Origin: Rhodanobacteraceae bacterium
GTDB taxonomy: Bacteria > Pseudomonadota > Gammaproteobacteria > Xanthomonadales > Rhodanobacteraceae
Assembly (NCBI GenBank): GCA_003142815.1
Contig: PLNP01000011.1
Coordinates: 81,812-145,811 of the forward strand
Length of the DNA: 64,000 nt
Direction of reading: 5' to 3'
Numbering within the stretch: the stretch's first letter is position 1; each line of letters starts with the position of its first letter. A program made the translations under genes and the position numbers. This document shows positions 39,864 to 48,860 of this stretch, in pieces. The notes under the pieces were generated by a model. That model worked only from the letters and a program-made list of their open reading frames with translations, was not told the origin of the DNA and did not search any database.

Positions 39864-39919
39864 ATTGTGCGTGGCCGGGCAGCACGAACGCGATTGCCCG
39901 CACCGGGAGAATGATCCCC

Positions 39920-41326
39920 ATGAGTAACCGCTACTTCATCGACCGAGAGGACGCAGCGTGTCGGCTTGCCGCGGCGCTGGTGCGGTTCAAGGGTAGGCAT
40001 CCGCTCGTGCTCGCGATCCCGCGCGGCGGCGTGCCGATCGGCCGGATCGTTGCCGATGCGCTCGACGGCGAGCTTGATGTTGTGCTGGTGCGCAAGCTCG
40101 GCGCGCCGGGCAATCCGGAGCTCGCTATCGGCGCGATCGACGAGGATGGCAACGTGCATCTGGGCGCCCATGCGGAACAGGCCGGCGCCGACGCGGCCTA
40201 TGTGCGCGATGAGGCCGCACGTCAACTCGCGCTGATCCGCGACAGGCGCGCATCCTACGGGGCGGGGCGGACATCGCCCGATCCAGCCGGACGCGACGTG
40301 ATCATGGTCGACGACGGCCTCGCCACAGGCGCGACGATGGGTGCGGCGCTGCAGGCCGTGCGGGCACGCCATCCTGCGCGGCTGGTCTGCGCTGTGCCGG
40401 TCGCGGCACCGGACAGTCTGCGCCGGGTCGCGCCATTCGCCGACGAGGTCGTCTGCCTCGCGGCGCCGGCAGATTTCAATGCGGTCGGCCAGTTCTATGA
40501 GCGCTTCGCGCCGGTCGGTGACGAGGAAGTCGTTTCGTTGCTGGCCGAGGCCGGGACGGCAGCTGCATCCGATTCGCCCGTCTCGCGCATGGTCGCGGTG
40601 CCGGGAGATGGCGTCGTGCTGGAGGGTGAACTGTGCGTGCCCGCGAACGCACGTGGCCTGGTGCTGTTCGCACACGGTAGCGGCAGCAGTCGGCACAGTC
40701 CGCGCAACCGCTTCGTCGCCGGTGAACTCAACCGGGTACGGCTGGCGACACTGCTGATCGACCTGCTGACGCCGGTCGAGGACCGCGAGCGCTCGTCGCG
40801 TTTCGATATCGTGCTGCTCGCGAGGCGTCTCGGCGTGGTCATCGATTGGCTCGGTCGCGATCCGGTCGTGTCGCGGTTGCCAGTCGGGTTGTTCGGAGCC
40901 AGCACGGGTGCCGCAGCCGCGCTGATCGCCGCGGTGGCACGTGCGCAACGGATCGCCGCTGTGGTCGCCCGGGGCGGGCGTCCGGATCTGGTTGATCGTG
41001 CGACCCTGGCCAGGTTGCAGGCACCGGTGCTGCTGATCGTCGGCGGCGCCGACCACGAAGTACTCGAGCTCAACCGGGGCGCATGGGCCAACATGCCGGA
41101 GTCGGCCGAACTCATCGTGGTCCCCGGCGCGACGCATCTGTTTGAGGAGCCGAACGCACTCGAGTTGGTGGCGCAGCTCGCCGCGGACTGGTTCGTAAGC
41201 TGGCTGCCGCCTGGGCGTGGTGCTGCCGGGGTGACGCCACCTTCCCTGACTAGCCCAGCGCATGTGTCGGCACGCGCCGACAGGGCAATGCTGAAGCGAC
41301 CGCCGCGCGCCAAGCGCGGGTATTAG
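39920..41326 (+). CDS. phosphoribosyltransferase fused to an alpha/beta hydrolase (dienelactone-hydrolase-like)
   Basis: 468 residues from the ATG at 39920 (GGGAG upstream). Residues 1-210 are a type I phosphoribosyltransferase: LAIPRGGVPIGR and the PRPP loop VIMVDDGLATGATMG. Residues 225-440 are an alpha/beta hydrolase: GLVLFAHGSGSSRHSPRN (oxyanion region), nucleophile elbow LFGASTGAAAAL, and GATHLFEEPNALE with the likely His. The last 35 residues are unstructured. This domain pair recurs next to stress-protein genes in proteobacteria; the substrates are not known. Confidence 0.85.
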   Translation: MSNRYFIDREDAACRLAAALVRFKGRHPLVLAIPRGGVPIGRIVADALDGELDVVLVRKLGAPGNPELAIGAIDEDGNVHLGAHAEQAGADAAYVRDEAARQLALIRDRRASYGAGRTSPDPAGRDVIMVDDGLATGATMGAALQAVRARHPARLVCAVPVAAPDSLRRVAPFADEVVCLAAPADFNAVGQFYERFAPVGDEEVVSLLAEAGTAAASDSPVSRMVAVPGDGVVLEGELCVPANARGLVLFAHGSGSSRHSPRNRFVAGELNRVRLATLLIDLLTPVEDRERSSRFDIVLLARRLGVVIDWLGRDPVVSRLPVGLFGASTGAAAALIAAVARAQRIAAVVARGGRPDLVDRATLARLQAPVLLIVGGADHEVLELNRGAWANMPESAELIVVPGATHLFEEPNALELVAQLAADWFVSWLPPGRGAAGVTPPSLTSPAHVSARADRAMLKRPPRAKRGY

Positions 41327-41639
41327 CAGGATGCTGAAAACATCCGGCTTGGGCTTTTCACTGGACGCCTCGGCCGCAGTTTCGGCTGTCCCGCGGTGCG
41401 GCTGGCGGTCGCTCGCCGCCTGATAGACACAATCCGGGACGGCTCCATCGTGTTCGCGTATTACCCGGATCCGGAATGGCTGAATCGCTCGCATCTTCTG
41501 CACGGCTGGCGGCACCGATGCGGGTATCCTGTCAGCGGTGCCCGTGGGCCGCGAGGCCATTGCTGCAGCGAACCGCACGGCGGTCGCCGCACCGCACTGA
41601 ACACCCACGGCGGACGCACTGCAATCGGAGTCGAGGCCC
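41327..41639. other. gap before the alcohol dehydrogenase gene; no gene recognised
   Basis: A small hairpin GGATG-CTGAAAA-CATCC lies at about 41332-41348, after the hydrolase stop, without a clear T-run. Short open frames are present but show no family resemblance. No FNR-type box was found. Confidence 0.4.
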
Positions 41640-42632
41640 ATGCACGCGATGGTGGCAAGGTCAATCGGCATGCCACTGGTATTCGAACAGCGCGCCGATC
41701 CGCTGCCCGGTCGTGGCGAGGTACGGATCCGCGTCGAGGCCTGCGGCGTCTGCCGCACGGACCTGCATCTGATCGACGGTGAGCTGCCACAGGCACGCCT
41801 GCCGGTCGTTCCGGGCCACGAGATCGTTGGCATCGTGGACATGGCAGGCGAAGGCGCCGTCACCCCGGCGGTTGGCGAGCGCGTCGGGGTTTCTTGGCTC
41901 GGCCGCAGCTGCGGCCATTGTGACTATTGCCACAATGGGTTCGAGAACCTCTGCGATGCGCCGCAGTTCACCGGCTGTACGCGCGACGGCGGCTATGCGA
42001 GCCATGTGATCGCCGATGCGGCTTTCTGCCTGCCACTGCCTGCCACCGTATGGCCGGATGCGGCAGCCGCGGCGCCGCTGCTCTGTGCGGGCATCATCGG
42101 CTGGCGCGCGCTGGTCGCGGCGGGTGATGGCGTGCGAATCGGCCTCTACGGTTTCGGCGCGGCAGCGCACATCCTTATCCAGGTCGCGTGCTGGCAAGGA
42201 CGGCAGGTCTACGCCTTCACCCGTCCCGGCGACTTGGCCACGCAGGCCTTCGCGCGCACGCTCGGCGCTGTATGGGCCGGCGATTCCACTTCGCAACCGC
42301 CGCAGGCGCTCGATGCGGCAATCATCTTCGCAGCGGTCGGCGCGCTGGTGCCGCTTGCGCTCGCAGCCGTGCGCAAGGGCGGGCGCGTGGTCTGTGGCGG
42401 TATCCACATGTCCGACATCCCGTCGTTCCCGTACCGCCTGCTGTGGGAGGAACGCCAGCTCGTCTCGGTCGCCAACCTGACCCGCGCCGATGGACACGCG
42501 TTCCTCCACACTGCCGCACGAGCCGGCGTTGCCACCCGGGTGCAGCGCTATCCGCTTACCGAAGCGAATGCCGCGCTCGCCGATCTGCGCCACGGTCGCT
42601 TGCAGGGCGCGGCTGTGCTGCGGGTGCCGTAG
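41640..42632 (+). CDS. zinc-dependent alcohol dehydrogenase (AdhP/AdhA-like)
   Basis: 330 residues. Catalytic zinc residues in EACGVCRTDLHL and PGHEIVGIV, structural zinc cysteines in CGHCDYCHNGFENLC, and the nucleotide-binding part LYGFGAAAHILIQVA (a GxGxxxH-like variant without the usual GGLG). Members reduce aldehydes or oxidise alcohols with NAD(P). The position in a putative low-oxygen cluster suggests a fermentative role, which is inference. Confidence 0.9.
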   Translation: MHAMVARSIGMPLVFEQRADPLPGRGEVRIRVEACGVCRTDLHLIDGELPQARLPVVPGHEIVGIVDMAGEGAVTPAVGERVGVSWLGRSCGHCDYCHNGFENLCDAPQFTGCTRDGGYASHVIADAAFCLPLPATVWPDAAAAAPLLCAGIIGWRALVAAGDGVRIGLYGFGAAAHILIQVACWQGRQVYAFTRPGDLATQAFARTLGAVWAGDSTSQPPQALDAAIIFAAVGALVPLALAAVRKGGRVVCGGIHMSDIPSFPYRLLWEERQLVSVANLTRADGHAFLHTAARAGVATRVQRYPLTEANAALADLRHGRLQGAAVLRVP

Positions 42633-42987
42633 CGCAACGGCAGCTACTGGCGCGCGAGTATCAGGCTGGGCGGCTGCGCGCTCCGCCAAGCGCGCGTCGT
42701 ACTGCCGGCAGCGGCTTCAACAGGTCGAACGCCAGCACTGCCGGCGCGGCGCGCCGTCTTGGCGGGTACGGACCGTACCTGCCAGCGAGTGAGTTTCGCG
42801 CCGAGGCGAGAAGCCGGGATCATCCGTTGGCGAACGTGAGTCCGAAAGCGCCCCGTTTCATGGGGTAACGCGCGTCCAATCCCGCACCGACATCAGTGCA
42901 GCGTTGAACAAGTTTCATGGCACTCGCTGCGCCAAGCAAACGCGTGGCCGTTGCCGGATCGACATAGCTGCGATCCAACAGGCTTGT
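42633..42987. other. 355-bp convergent gap; nothing recognised
   Basis: Lies between the ends of the alcohol dehydrogenase (+) and agmatine deiminase (-) genes. I see no coding similarity, no clear terminator hairpin with a T-run, and no repeat of the families found elsewhere in the window. Confidence 0.45.
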
Positions 42988-44034
42988 TCAGGCTTTCCCT
43001 GAAGCGGCGAGCAGATTGGCCGGCAGCTGCATGGTCAGGCAATGCACGCTGCCGTTCTGCCAGATCAGCGGACGTGCGTCGACCGCAACGACTTCGCGCT
43101 CCGGATGTGCTGCGGCAACGACCTCGGCGGCGTGCGCATCTGCTGCATCGCCGTAGGCAGGCATCACCACCGCATCGTTGACGATCAGGTAGTTCGCGTA
43201 GGATGACGCGAGCCGGCGGCCATCATCAATGATCGCGCGCGGCCACGGCAGTGAATGCAGACGATATGCGCGGCCATCAGCAGTGCGCAGGTTTGCGATT
43301 TCCTCGTGCATGCGCGCGAGTTCTTCGTAGTGCGGATCGGTCGGGTCATCGCAGGTCTGCAACACGATCGCATCGTCGGGTGCGAAGCGCGCGAGGGTGT
43401 CGATATGCGCGTCGGTATCGTCGCCCTGGAGATACCCGTAGTCGAGCCAGAGCACGCGTTCGGCGCCGAACGACTCCTTGAGCATCGTGCTCATTTCATC
43501 GCGCGACATCTGCGGATGGCGCTGATGCAGGCAACGCCAGGTGGTCAGGATCGTGCCGTTGCCATCGGATTCGATCGCGCCGCCTTCGAGCGCCCAGTCG
43601 ATGCGCCGGTGTTCTGCCGCGCGGAACACGCCGCGCGCGATCAGCGCTTCGATCAGGCGATCGTCGCAGCCACCTTCGAACTTGCCGCCCCAACCGGTGA
43701 AGCGGAAATCGACAAGGCGGAAAGCCGCGCCGTCGGTCAGCGTCAGCGGGCCGGAGTCGCGCAGCCAGGTGTCGTCGTAGGCGACTTCGACGAAACGCAG
43801 GTGGCCCATGTCGACGCCGGCTTCAGCAAGCAATCTTGCCGCGCGCTCGCGCACGGACGCGTCGGCGACGCAGACCAGCACCGGCTCGAAGCGCGCGATC
43901 GCCGCGGCCAGCGCGACATACGCGATCTCGATGCGGGGTAGGCGAGGGGCCCAGTCGGTGCCGGCGCACGGCCACGCAATAACCACCGCGGCCTGCGGTT
44001 CCCACTCCGCAGGCAGGCGAAAACGCGCCGTCAT
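42988..44034 (-). CDS. aguA: agmatine deiminase
   Basis: 348 residues of the peptidylarginine-deiminase-like fold. FRLPAEWEPQAAVVIAWP at the start, DDTWLRDSGPL, ALEGGAIESDGNGTILTT, GDDTDAHIDTLARF, and the catalytic cysteine in NGSVHCLTMQLP at the C-terminus. Converts agmatine to N-carbamoylputrescine, the first step of polyamine formation from agmatine. The usual partner, N-carbamoylputrescine amidase, is not in this window. Confidence 0.93.
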   Translation of the reverse strand: MTARFRLPAEWEPQAAVVIAWPCAGTDWAPRLPRIEIAYVALAAAIARFEPVLVCVADASVRERAARLLAEAGVDMGHLRFVEVAYDDTWLRDSGPLTLTDGAAFRLVDFRFTGWGGKFEGGCDDRLIEALIARGVFRAAEHRRIDWALEGGAIESDGNGTILTTWRCLHQRHPQMSRDEMSTMLKESFGAERVLWLDYGYLQGDDTDAHIDTLARFAPDDAIVLQTCDDPTDPHYEELARMHEEIANLRTADGRAYRLHSLPWPRAIIDDGRRLASSYANYLIVNDAVVMPAYGDAADAHAAEVVAAAHPEREVVAVDARPLIWQNGSVHCLTMQLPANLLAASGKA

Positions 44035-44038
44035 CGGA

Positions 44039-44377
44039 TCAGGATTTTGGTGCGGCCGTCGAATCGAACACGCTGTGGATCACGCGGGTGCGCTCGAAAT
44101 AGACGGTGTAGCCGCTGTAGTGCCAACGGTTGATGACCGGATGACGCGCCGAATCGCCGCCGGCGGGCGGCAATTTGTCGAGCGGAGCGCCGTAGCGCTT
44201 CTCGACTTGGGCCATGCTCATGCCGCGACTCGGCACGTTGCCGTGCTCGGTCGAGTAGTGGTGGTGTTGATGGTGCTTCTTGGCAGGCGTGGCCAGCGTG
44301 TCGGCATGCGCGCCAGGGACCAGCATCGCGGCGGCGGCGAGGGCGGACGCGGTAACGAGAACGTACTTCGCAAACAT
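44039..44377 (-). CDS. small secreted protein of unknown function
   Basis: 112 residues; signal peptide ending GAHA, a His-rich stretch KKHHQHHHYSTEHG, then GMSMAQVEKRYGAPLDKLPP and INRWHYSGYTVYFERTRVIH. The second part resembles the small two-strand modules of BamE/SmpA-like periplasmic proteins. The His cluster might bind metal; that is a guess. Four bases separate its stop from agmatine deiminase, with which it is co-directional. Confidence 0.65.
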   Translation of the reverse strand: MFAKYVLVTASALAAAAMLVPGAHADTLATPAKKHHQHHHYSTEHGNVPSRGMSMAQVEKRYGAPLDKLPPAGGDSARHPVINRWHYSGYTVYFERTRVIHSVFDSTAAPKS

Positions 44378-44521
44378 GGCTCAATTCCTTGTTCTGAAAA
44401 GAAGAACAGTCGACATTCCTGCACCAGCAAGCGCCTTTGTAGCAGAAGCCCGCGCACGGTTCCATGACCGCCGCGACCGATGCATGCTCGCCGTCTCGAA
44501 CGCGCAGAAGTCCTAAAAACG

Positions 44522-44550
44522 AAAAAAGGCCACAGAGCGGCCCTTTTCAT
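44522..44550 (-). terminator. intrinsic terminator after rpmJ
   Basis: On the minus strand, AAAAGGGCC and GGCCTTTTTT pair around a short loop (one bulged base), followed by a T-rich tract. It lies 25 bp after the rpmJ stop. Confidence 0.65.
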
Positions 44551-44574
44551 CGAAATCCGATAGCGGTGTTCCGC

Positions 44575-44700
44575 TCAGCGCTGGCGCGCCTTGAAACGCG
44601 GATTGCTCTTGCAGATCACGAATACCTTGCCGCGACGACGCACGACCTTGCAGTCGCGATGGCGCTTCTTTGCGGACTTGAGGGACGACAGCACTTTCAT
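44575..44700 (-). CDS. rpmJ: ribosomal protein bL36, zinc-independent (C-minus) type
   Basis: 41 residues, [20 protein letters not shown] then [20 protein letters not shown]. Only two of the four zinc-ligand positions are Cys (17 and 30), so it is the YkgO-like form that does not hold zinc. In Xanthomonadales this seems to be the ordinary copy. Followed by an intrinsic terminator. Confidence 0.93.
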   Translation of the reverse strand: MKVLSSLKSAKKRHRDCKVVRRRGKVFVICKSNPRFKARQR

Positions 44701-44815
44701 GGAACGCCTCGCAACAGTTTCTGGACATGGAAAGCGCGGAATTGTAAGGGATTTCTGCGGGCATGGAAAGTGGTGGGTGGAAAATTGCGAGTGGTGGTCA
44801 TCCACATATGTGGAA

Positions 44816-45013
44816 CGGCGGATTCAACTGCGAAGTGCAACACGTTTGAAGGAGGCGTCGAACACCCGCTGGGGTGTGCGGAAGCCTAGCCACCATGAAG
44901 TGGCAATGCCGTTTTTGGGTTGGTTGAGCTTGTCTTCGATCTGTTGAAGGTTCGCCTCCGTGTAGGCACTGAGGTCGCAACCCTTGGGCAGGTGCTGACG
45001 CAGCAAACCGTTG
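44816..45013 (-). pseudogene. IS30-family transposase C-terminal remnant (left bracket of the island)
   Basis: The minus strand reads NGLLRQHLPKGCDLSAYTEA then NLQQIEDKLNQ, and after a disturbed stretch GFRTPQRVFDASFKRVALRS, the C-terminal end of IS30-type transposases. It ends in GTTGAATCCGCC, the likely IS terminus, shared with the remnant at 49682-49845. The DDE catalytic part is missing. Confidence 0.75.
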
Positions 45014-45166
45014 GGGGAAAAGTGGTCAGGCTCATTTCTCCCTGAGCGCCCTTTCTGGAAAATCGCCATCGGCGCGACTGGCTTTGAAGAGCCTTTCGTA
45101 CCACGTACTTAGCGACTGTATCTTGCGTCGCAGGAGGAAAGTGTAGGAAATGAACCTGACCCCTAT

Positions 45167-45472
45167 TTGTCGCTGGCACATTTTCTCGACGGGCTGGTGT
45201 TTTTCAAGCGCGGCAAGGACGACAGCCTGCTCGCGCGGCCGGTAGAGACGCGGGTGACGAACAACGTGGTGTTGAAAAAGTTGCGAGTGGCGTTCGAGCG
45301 GAAGGATGTCGACATGCACCAGATCCTCGAAGCCGCCGGCTTCCCGATCTCCAAGCCCGAACTCAACGCGTTGTTTCGCCAGGCCGGGCACAAGAACTTC
45401 CGCCTGTGCGGCGATCAGTTGTTGCGGAATTTTCTCAAAGGGTTGACGCTGCGGGTGCGGGGGATCGGCTGA
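45167..45472 (+). pseudogene. DUF1456 (YehS-like) protein, N-terminal half lost
   Basis: Reads SLAHFLDGLVFFKRGKDDS, TNNVVLKKLRVAFERKDVDM then HQILEAAGFPISKPELNALF and HKNFRLCGDQLLRNFLKGLTLRVR, which is the second half of the duplicated DUF1456 domain. The first half, which should lie just upstream, is replaced by IS30 debris and an AATGAACCTGACCCC motif. A TTG at 45167 could start a stub, but the gene is best seen as disrupted. Confidence 0.8.
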
Positions 45473-45568
45473 GCGTAAGTGGCTCTGACCCGCTTATCGC
45501 GTAAGACCTCCGCGATTCTTGTTTGATTTCTGGCGCCTATTTCTCAACATTGATTGGTCCGCATTGCC

Positions 45569-46702
45569 ATGCATATCGATACCGAAGATTCGAAGCAATT
45601 GCTCGCCGAGGTCGGTCGCTTTGCCCGGGGACGCATTGCCGATGCCACGGCACACCCAGACGCGCCAATTGAATCTGTACTGCTGGAAGAACTCACGCGG
45701 GAAGCCAACAACCTTGGCATCCTTTCCCTGGCGACTGCCGAGAGTGGATTCAGTATATGGGAGGACTGCCACCAAGCCGAGGCAATGGCATTCAATATCG
45801 GAGCCCTCCGACATATCGGTTATGCAAACCCTGGGGTCGCCTTCGCATGGCACCGAATCGCCCTTGCCCGGTCCTTGGCCGAGCAGGTGGGTTTTGAACT
45901 GGATGAGGTCAACATTCTTGGCACAACGCTGGTATCGACCGGGCACTACGGACTAGCGCGCACCAGTGTTTCAAGATGGCTCAAAGCAATCGATTTGCAA
46001 GACGATGAAGTCCGCCTGCTCACAGACTGGCTTGATCGAAGAGCGCATGCGACGACTGTGTATGCGCCGCAGGCGTGGCAGACCATGCTATGGCCGATAT
46101 GGCGCAGCGGACGGATCGCATGGCAGCTTGTCGGACGCGACAGTCTGGAAGTAAAGCCGTGCCGGGCTCAGCACGGGCTCGATGAGCTGTCCAGCTTCCA
46201 GGTTCGCGGAACGTCTGCATCGGGAGAGATCAGAGCGCCTGATGACGAGGAGTCCCGTTTCATTTACGGACGTCTGCTGAAAATGGACATGATCGGCCTA
46301 CTTGCCATCGCGGCGGGCGCCCTAGTTCGCGGCCAGGAGCTTGCGCGCAATTACTCTACCATCCGCAAGCAGGGCGGAAAAATCATCGCCAGCCATTCGG
46401 CGGTCCAACAAATGCTCAGCGAAATCGAGGTCGCCCGACATCAGGCCGATGTTGCTCTTGACGCATTCGCACGACCTATCGATGAGATCGATCCAGGTGC
46501 GGTCGCAGCGACTCGGGCCAGCACCCACACATTGCTCTGCCATGCGGCGAACCAAGTCATGCAGGTGCATGGCGGTATCGGGTACATGCGTGAGGTTGGG
46601 CCGGAGAAACTAGTGCGTGATCAGAACATGCTGAAGCTACTAGCCGGGGGAACGAGAGAAGTGTATTCCTTCCTGGCAGGATGGATTGGAGAGTTTGCAT
46701 GA
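45569..46702 (+). CDS. acyl-CoA dehydrogenase family protein (first of four-gene island operon)
   Basis: 377 residues from the ATG at 45569. Helical C-terminal ACAD domain with MDMIGLLAIAAGALVRGQELARNY, HSAVQQMLSEIEVARHQAD and NQVMQVHGGIGYMREVGPEKLVRDQNMLKLLAGG; the middle beta domain is divergent and the usual FAD-contact motif (TEPxAGSD) is not apparent. It may be a non-standard or partner subunit of the next gene product. DNA is clearly more AT-rich than the flanks. Overlaps the next gene by 4 bp. Confidence 0.82.
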   Translation: MHIDTEDSKQLLAEVGRFARGRIADATAHPDAPIESVLLEELTREANNLGILSLATAESGFSIWEDCHQAEAMAFNIGALRHIGYANPGVAFAWHRIALARSLAEQVGFELDEVNILGTTLVSTGHYGLARTSVSRWLKAIDLQDDEVRLLTDWLDRRAHATTVYAPQAWQTMLWPIWRSGRIAWQLVGRDSLEVKPCRAQHGLDELSSFQVRGTSASGEIRAPDDEESRFIYGRLLKMDMIGLLAIAAGALVRGQELARNYSTIRKQGGKIIASHSAVQQMLSEIEVARHQADVALDAFARPIDEIDPGAVAATRASTHTLLCHAANQVMQVHGGIGYMREVGPEKLVRDQNMLKLLAGGTREVYSFLAGWIGEFA

Positions 46703-48072
46703 GTACGCTAAGCCACCTTCACGGACATCTGCCGACCAATCATCCGTTGTCGCCACATTGGCAATTCCGGAATTTCCCGATGATAGGGCGCGTGCTTACG
46801 GATTACCCGGTCAGAGATCTTTGGGAAACCGATTTCGCGCGTCTACCTGGGCCTTTGGCAAAGCAACGTCGCAGGGCAAGAGCGTTCGCTGAGCAATACC
46901 TGCTGCCTGTCGCCGCTGAACTCGACCTTGCTCCTCACTTGCCGGCAGGCGAATGCCATCCTGCCGCCCACAGGATTCTTTGTGAAGCTGGTAGGCAAGG
47001 CTGGCTCAGCTACTTTCTGCCACGACCACTCGGGAGCATGAAATGGCGCTCGGTGCGTTATGCCCCAATTTGGCAGTGCAGCATAATTGTCGAAGAATTC
47101 AGCAGGGCGTGCGGAGGGTTGATGTTGTTGCTGTCTGCCCATCACCTTGGCGTCATGCCTCTCGCGTTGTCGGGTAGCGTAAATACCATCCTGCGGTTTC
47201 TCGTTCCAGTATATCGAAGCTGTCAGCGTGGTGAGCCGCACTTGGTCGCCTTTGCGATTACCGAACCGGGTGCAGGTTCGGATGCCGAGGAAGGGCACGG
47301 CGCGGCGGCCTATCGTCCTGGCGTCGTCGCGACGCCGACCATCGGTGGATATCTGCTGAACGGGCGGAAATGCTATATCAGCGGAGGCGATCTTGCCAAG
47401 ACAGCGACAGTGTTTGCAGCCCTTCACAGTGAGGGGATGGAGTCATGGACCTGTTTCTATGTCGATTGTGACGCTCCCGGCTTCAAAGTGGTCCGTACTG
47501 AACTCAAGATGGGGATGCGTGCCTCGGGTGCCGCGGAAATCGAATTCACTGATGTGTTCGTACCCAATGACCGGATCATTGGTGGCCTTCGCAAAGGGTG
47601 GGCGCTCAACCGTGCCACGCTAAACGCGTCTCGCATTCCTGTCGCTTCTATGGGAGTAGGCTTCGCCAGAGCGGCCACCGAGACTGCGCTGGAGTTCGCC
47701 CGGCGGTACACCCTCGGCGGCAAGGCCCTGATCCACTACCAAGATGTCCAGTTGCATCTTGCTACCATGGTTGCTGAAACCCGGGCAATCCGCAGCCTGG
47801 TTTGGGAGGAGGCGCGAGATGCCTGGCAACCCCGCCAGCTTAACGCATCGTTGTGCAAGTTTCACGCTACCGATCGAGCCCAGCACGTCTGCGAAATGGC
47901 AATGGATCTGCTGGCCGATCACGGCGGATTGCATGAGCAGAAATTAGAGAAAATTTTCCGCGACGTTCGACTCACCCGAATTTTTGAGGGTACGAATCAG
48001 ATCAATCGATTGTCCTTGATCGAGGATTGGCAGGATCAATTGATGAACTTCGATCAGGGCATAGGAGTGTGA
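46699..48072 (+). CDS. acyl-CoA dehydrogenase (second of four-gene island operon)
   Basis: 457 residues. FAD/substrate motif AFAITEPGAGSDAEEGHG near 195, GYLLNGRKCYISGG, RASGAAEIEFTDVFVPNDRIIG, and C-terminal RDVRLTRIFEGTNQINRLS with a Glu at the usual catalytic-base position. Long N-terminus of about 100 residues before the standard ACAD fold. Probably forms a heteromer with the preceding protein, as in paired ACADs of steroid and polyketide pathways; that is inference. Confidence 0.88.
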   Translation: MSTLSHLHGHLPTNHPLSPHWQFRNFPMIGRVLTDYPVRDLWETDFARLPGPLAKQRRRARAFAEQYLLPVAAELDLAPHLPAGECHPAAHRILCEAGRQGWLSYFLPRPLGSMKWRSVRYAPIWQCSIIVEEFSRACGGLMLLLSAHHLGVMPLALSGSVNTILRFLVPVYRSCQRGEPHLVAFAITEPGAGSDAEEGHGAAAYRPGVVATPTIGGYLLNGRKCYISGGDLAKTATVFAALHSEGMESWTCFYVDCDAPGFKVVRTELKMGMRASGAAEIEFTDVFVPNDRIIGGLRKGWALNRATLNASRIPVASMGVGFARAATETALEFARRYTLGGKALIHYQDVQLHLATMVAETRAIRSLVWEEARDAWQPRQLNASLCKFHATDRAQHVCEMAMDLLADHGGLHEQKLEKIFRDVRLTRIFEGTNQINRLSLIEDWQDQLMNFDQGIGV

Positions 48073-48074
48073 AG

Positions 48075-48860
48075 ATGACTGCATGGCAAAGTGACCCGTT
48101 TTTCCAGTATCCAAGAACTGCTTTCCCCACTACTGAGGGGAACGTCGACATGCCTATTTTGTATTACGACAACTCCCAGCTGATGGCGTTGTTCAGGGTT
48201 GACTACGACAAGGCGCAAGCCATGGTCTCCCCTCAAGGCCTGCAGGCAGTTCGCTTGGCTGGCGGAAAGGCTCTGGTGGGCGTTGCATTTTACGAATACC
48301 GTCAGACATCTATTGCTGACTACAACGAGGTAGGCGTAGCAATTGCGGTTGTTCCCAATGGAACGAAGATGCCAACGTTTCCGCTGTTGTCGATGTTCAA
48401 TAGCCTCGACAAGATGTCTGTCGGCCTCTGTATCATTGATCTCCCGGTCACCACGGCGGCGGCGTGTGCGGCGGGTCGGGAAATCTGGAGCTACCCCAAG
48501 TTCGTTACTCCGATTGGGTTTTCGCTGAAGGGGAATAGCTTCAACGGCACTGTGACTGATCCGGGCACCTCGGGTGAGTTGATCAGCCTGTCAGGGCAAG
48601 CCGGCATGGGTATTCGAGGACCGCTGCTGGATCTGATCCTGTATTCAAGCCACCAGGGCAAAATGTTGCGGACTTTGGTAAACACGCGTGGGGGTGCAAA
48701 AATCTGTCTGCCCGGATCGATTCGGCTCAAGGTTTCGGGCAGTTCCCATCCGATGGCGCAGCGACTTGCCGCTCTCGGTCTGAAAAACGCCAAACCGGCA
48801 ATCGTGTTCCATACCCATGCGCTGCAGTTGCGCCTGAATGCCGGAGCAGTGCTTCCATGA
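48075..48860 (+). CDS. acetoacetate decarboxylase family protein
   Basis: 261 residues from the ATG at 48075. It has ALVGVAFYEYRQTSIADYNE, AAGREIWSYPKFVTPIGFSL with the lysine at the position of the Schiff-base Lys of acetoacetate decarboxylase, and a C-terminal SIRLKVSGSSHPMAQRLAALG. The family includes beta-keto acid decarboxylases and aldolase/dehydratases. Two bases after the second ACAD and overlapping the SDR by 4 bp. Confidence 0.85.
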   Translation: MTAWQSDPFFQYPRTAFPTTEGNVDMPILYYDNSQLMALFRVDYDKAQAMVSPQGLQAVRLAGGKALVGVAFYEYRQTSIADYNEVGVAIAVVPNGTKMPTFPLLSMFNSLDKMSVGLCIIDLPVTTAAACAAGREIWSYPKFVTPIGFSLKGNSFNGTVTDPGTSGELISLSGQAGMGIRGPLLDLILYSSHQGKMLRTLVNTRGGAKICLPGSIRLKVSGSSHPMAQRLAALGLKNAKPAIVFHTHALQLRLNAGAVLP

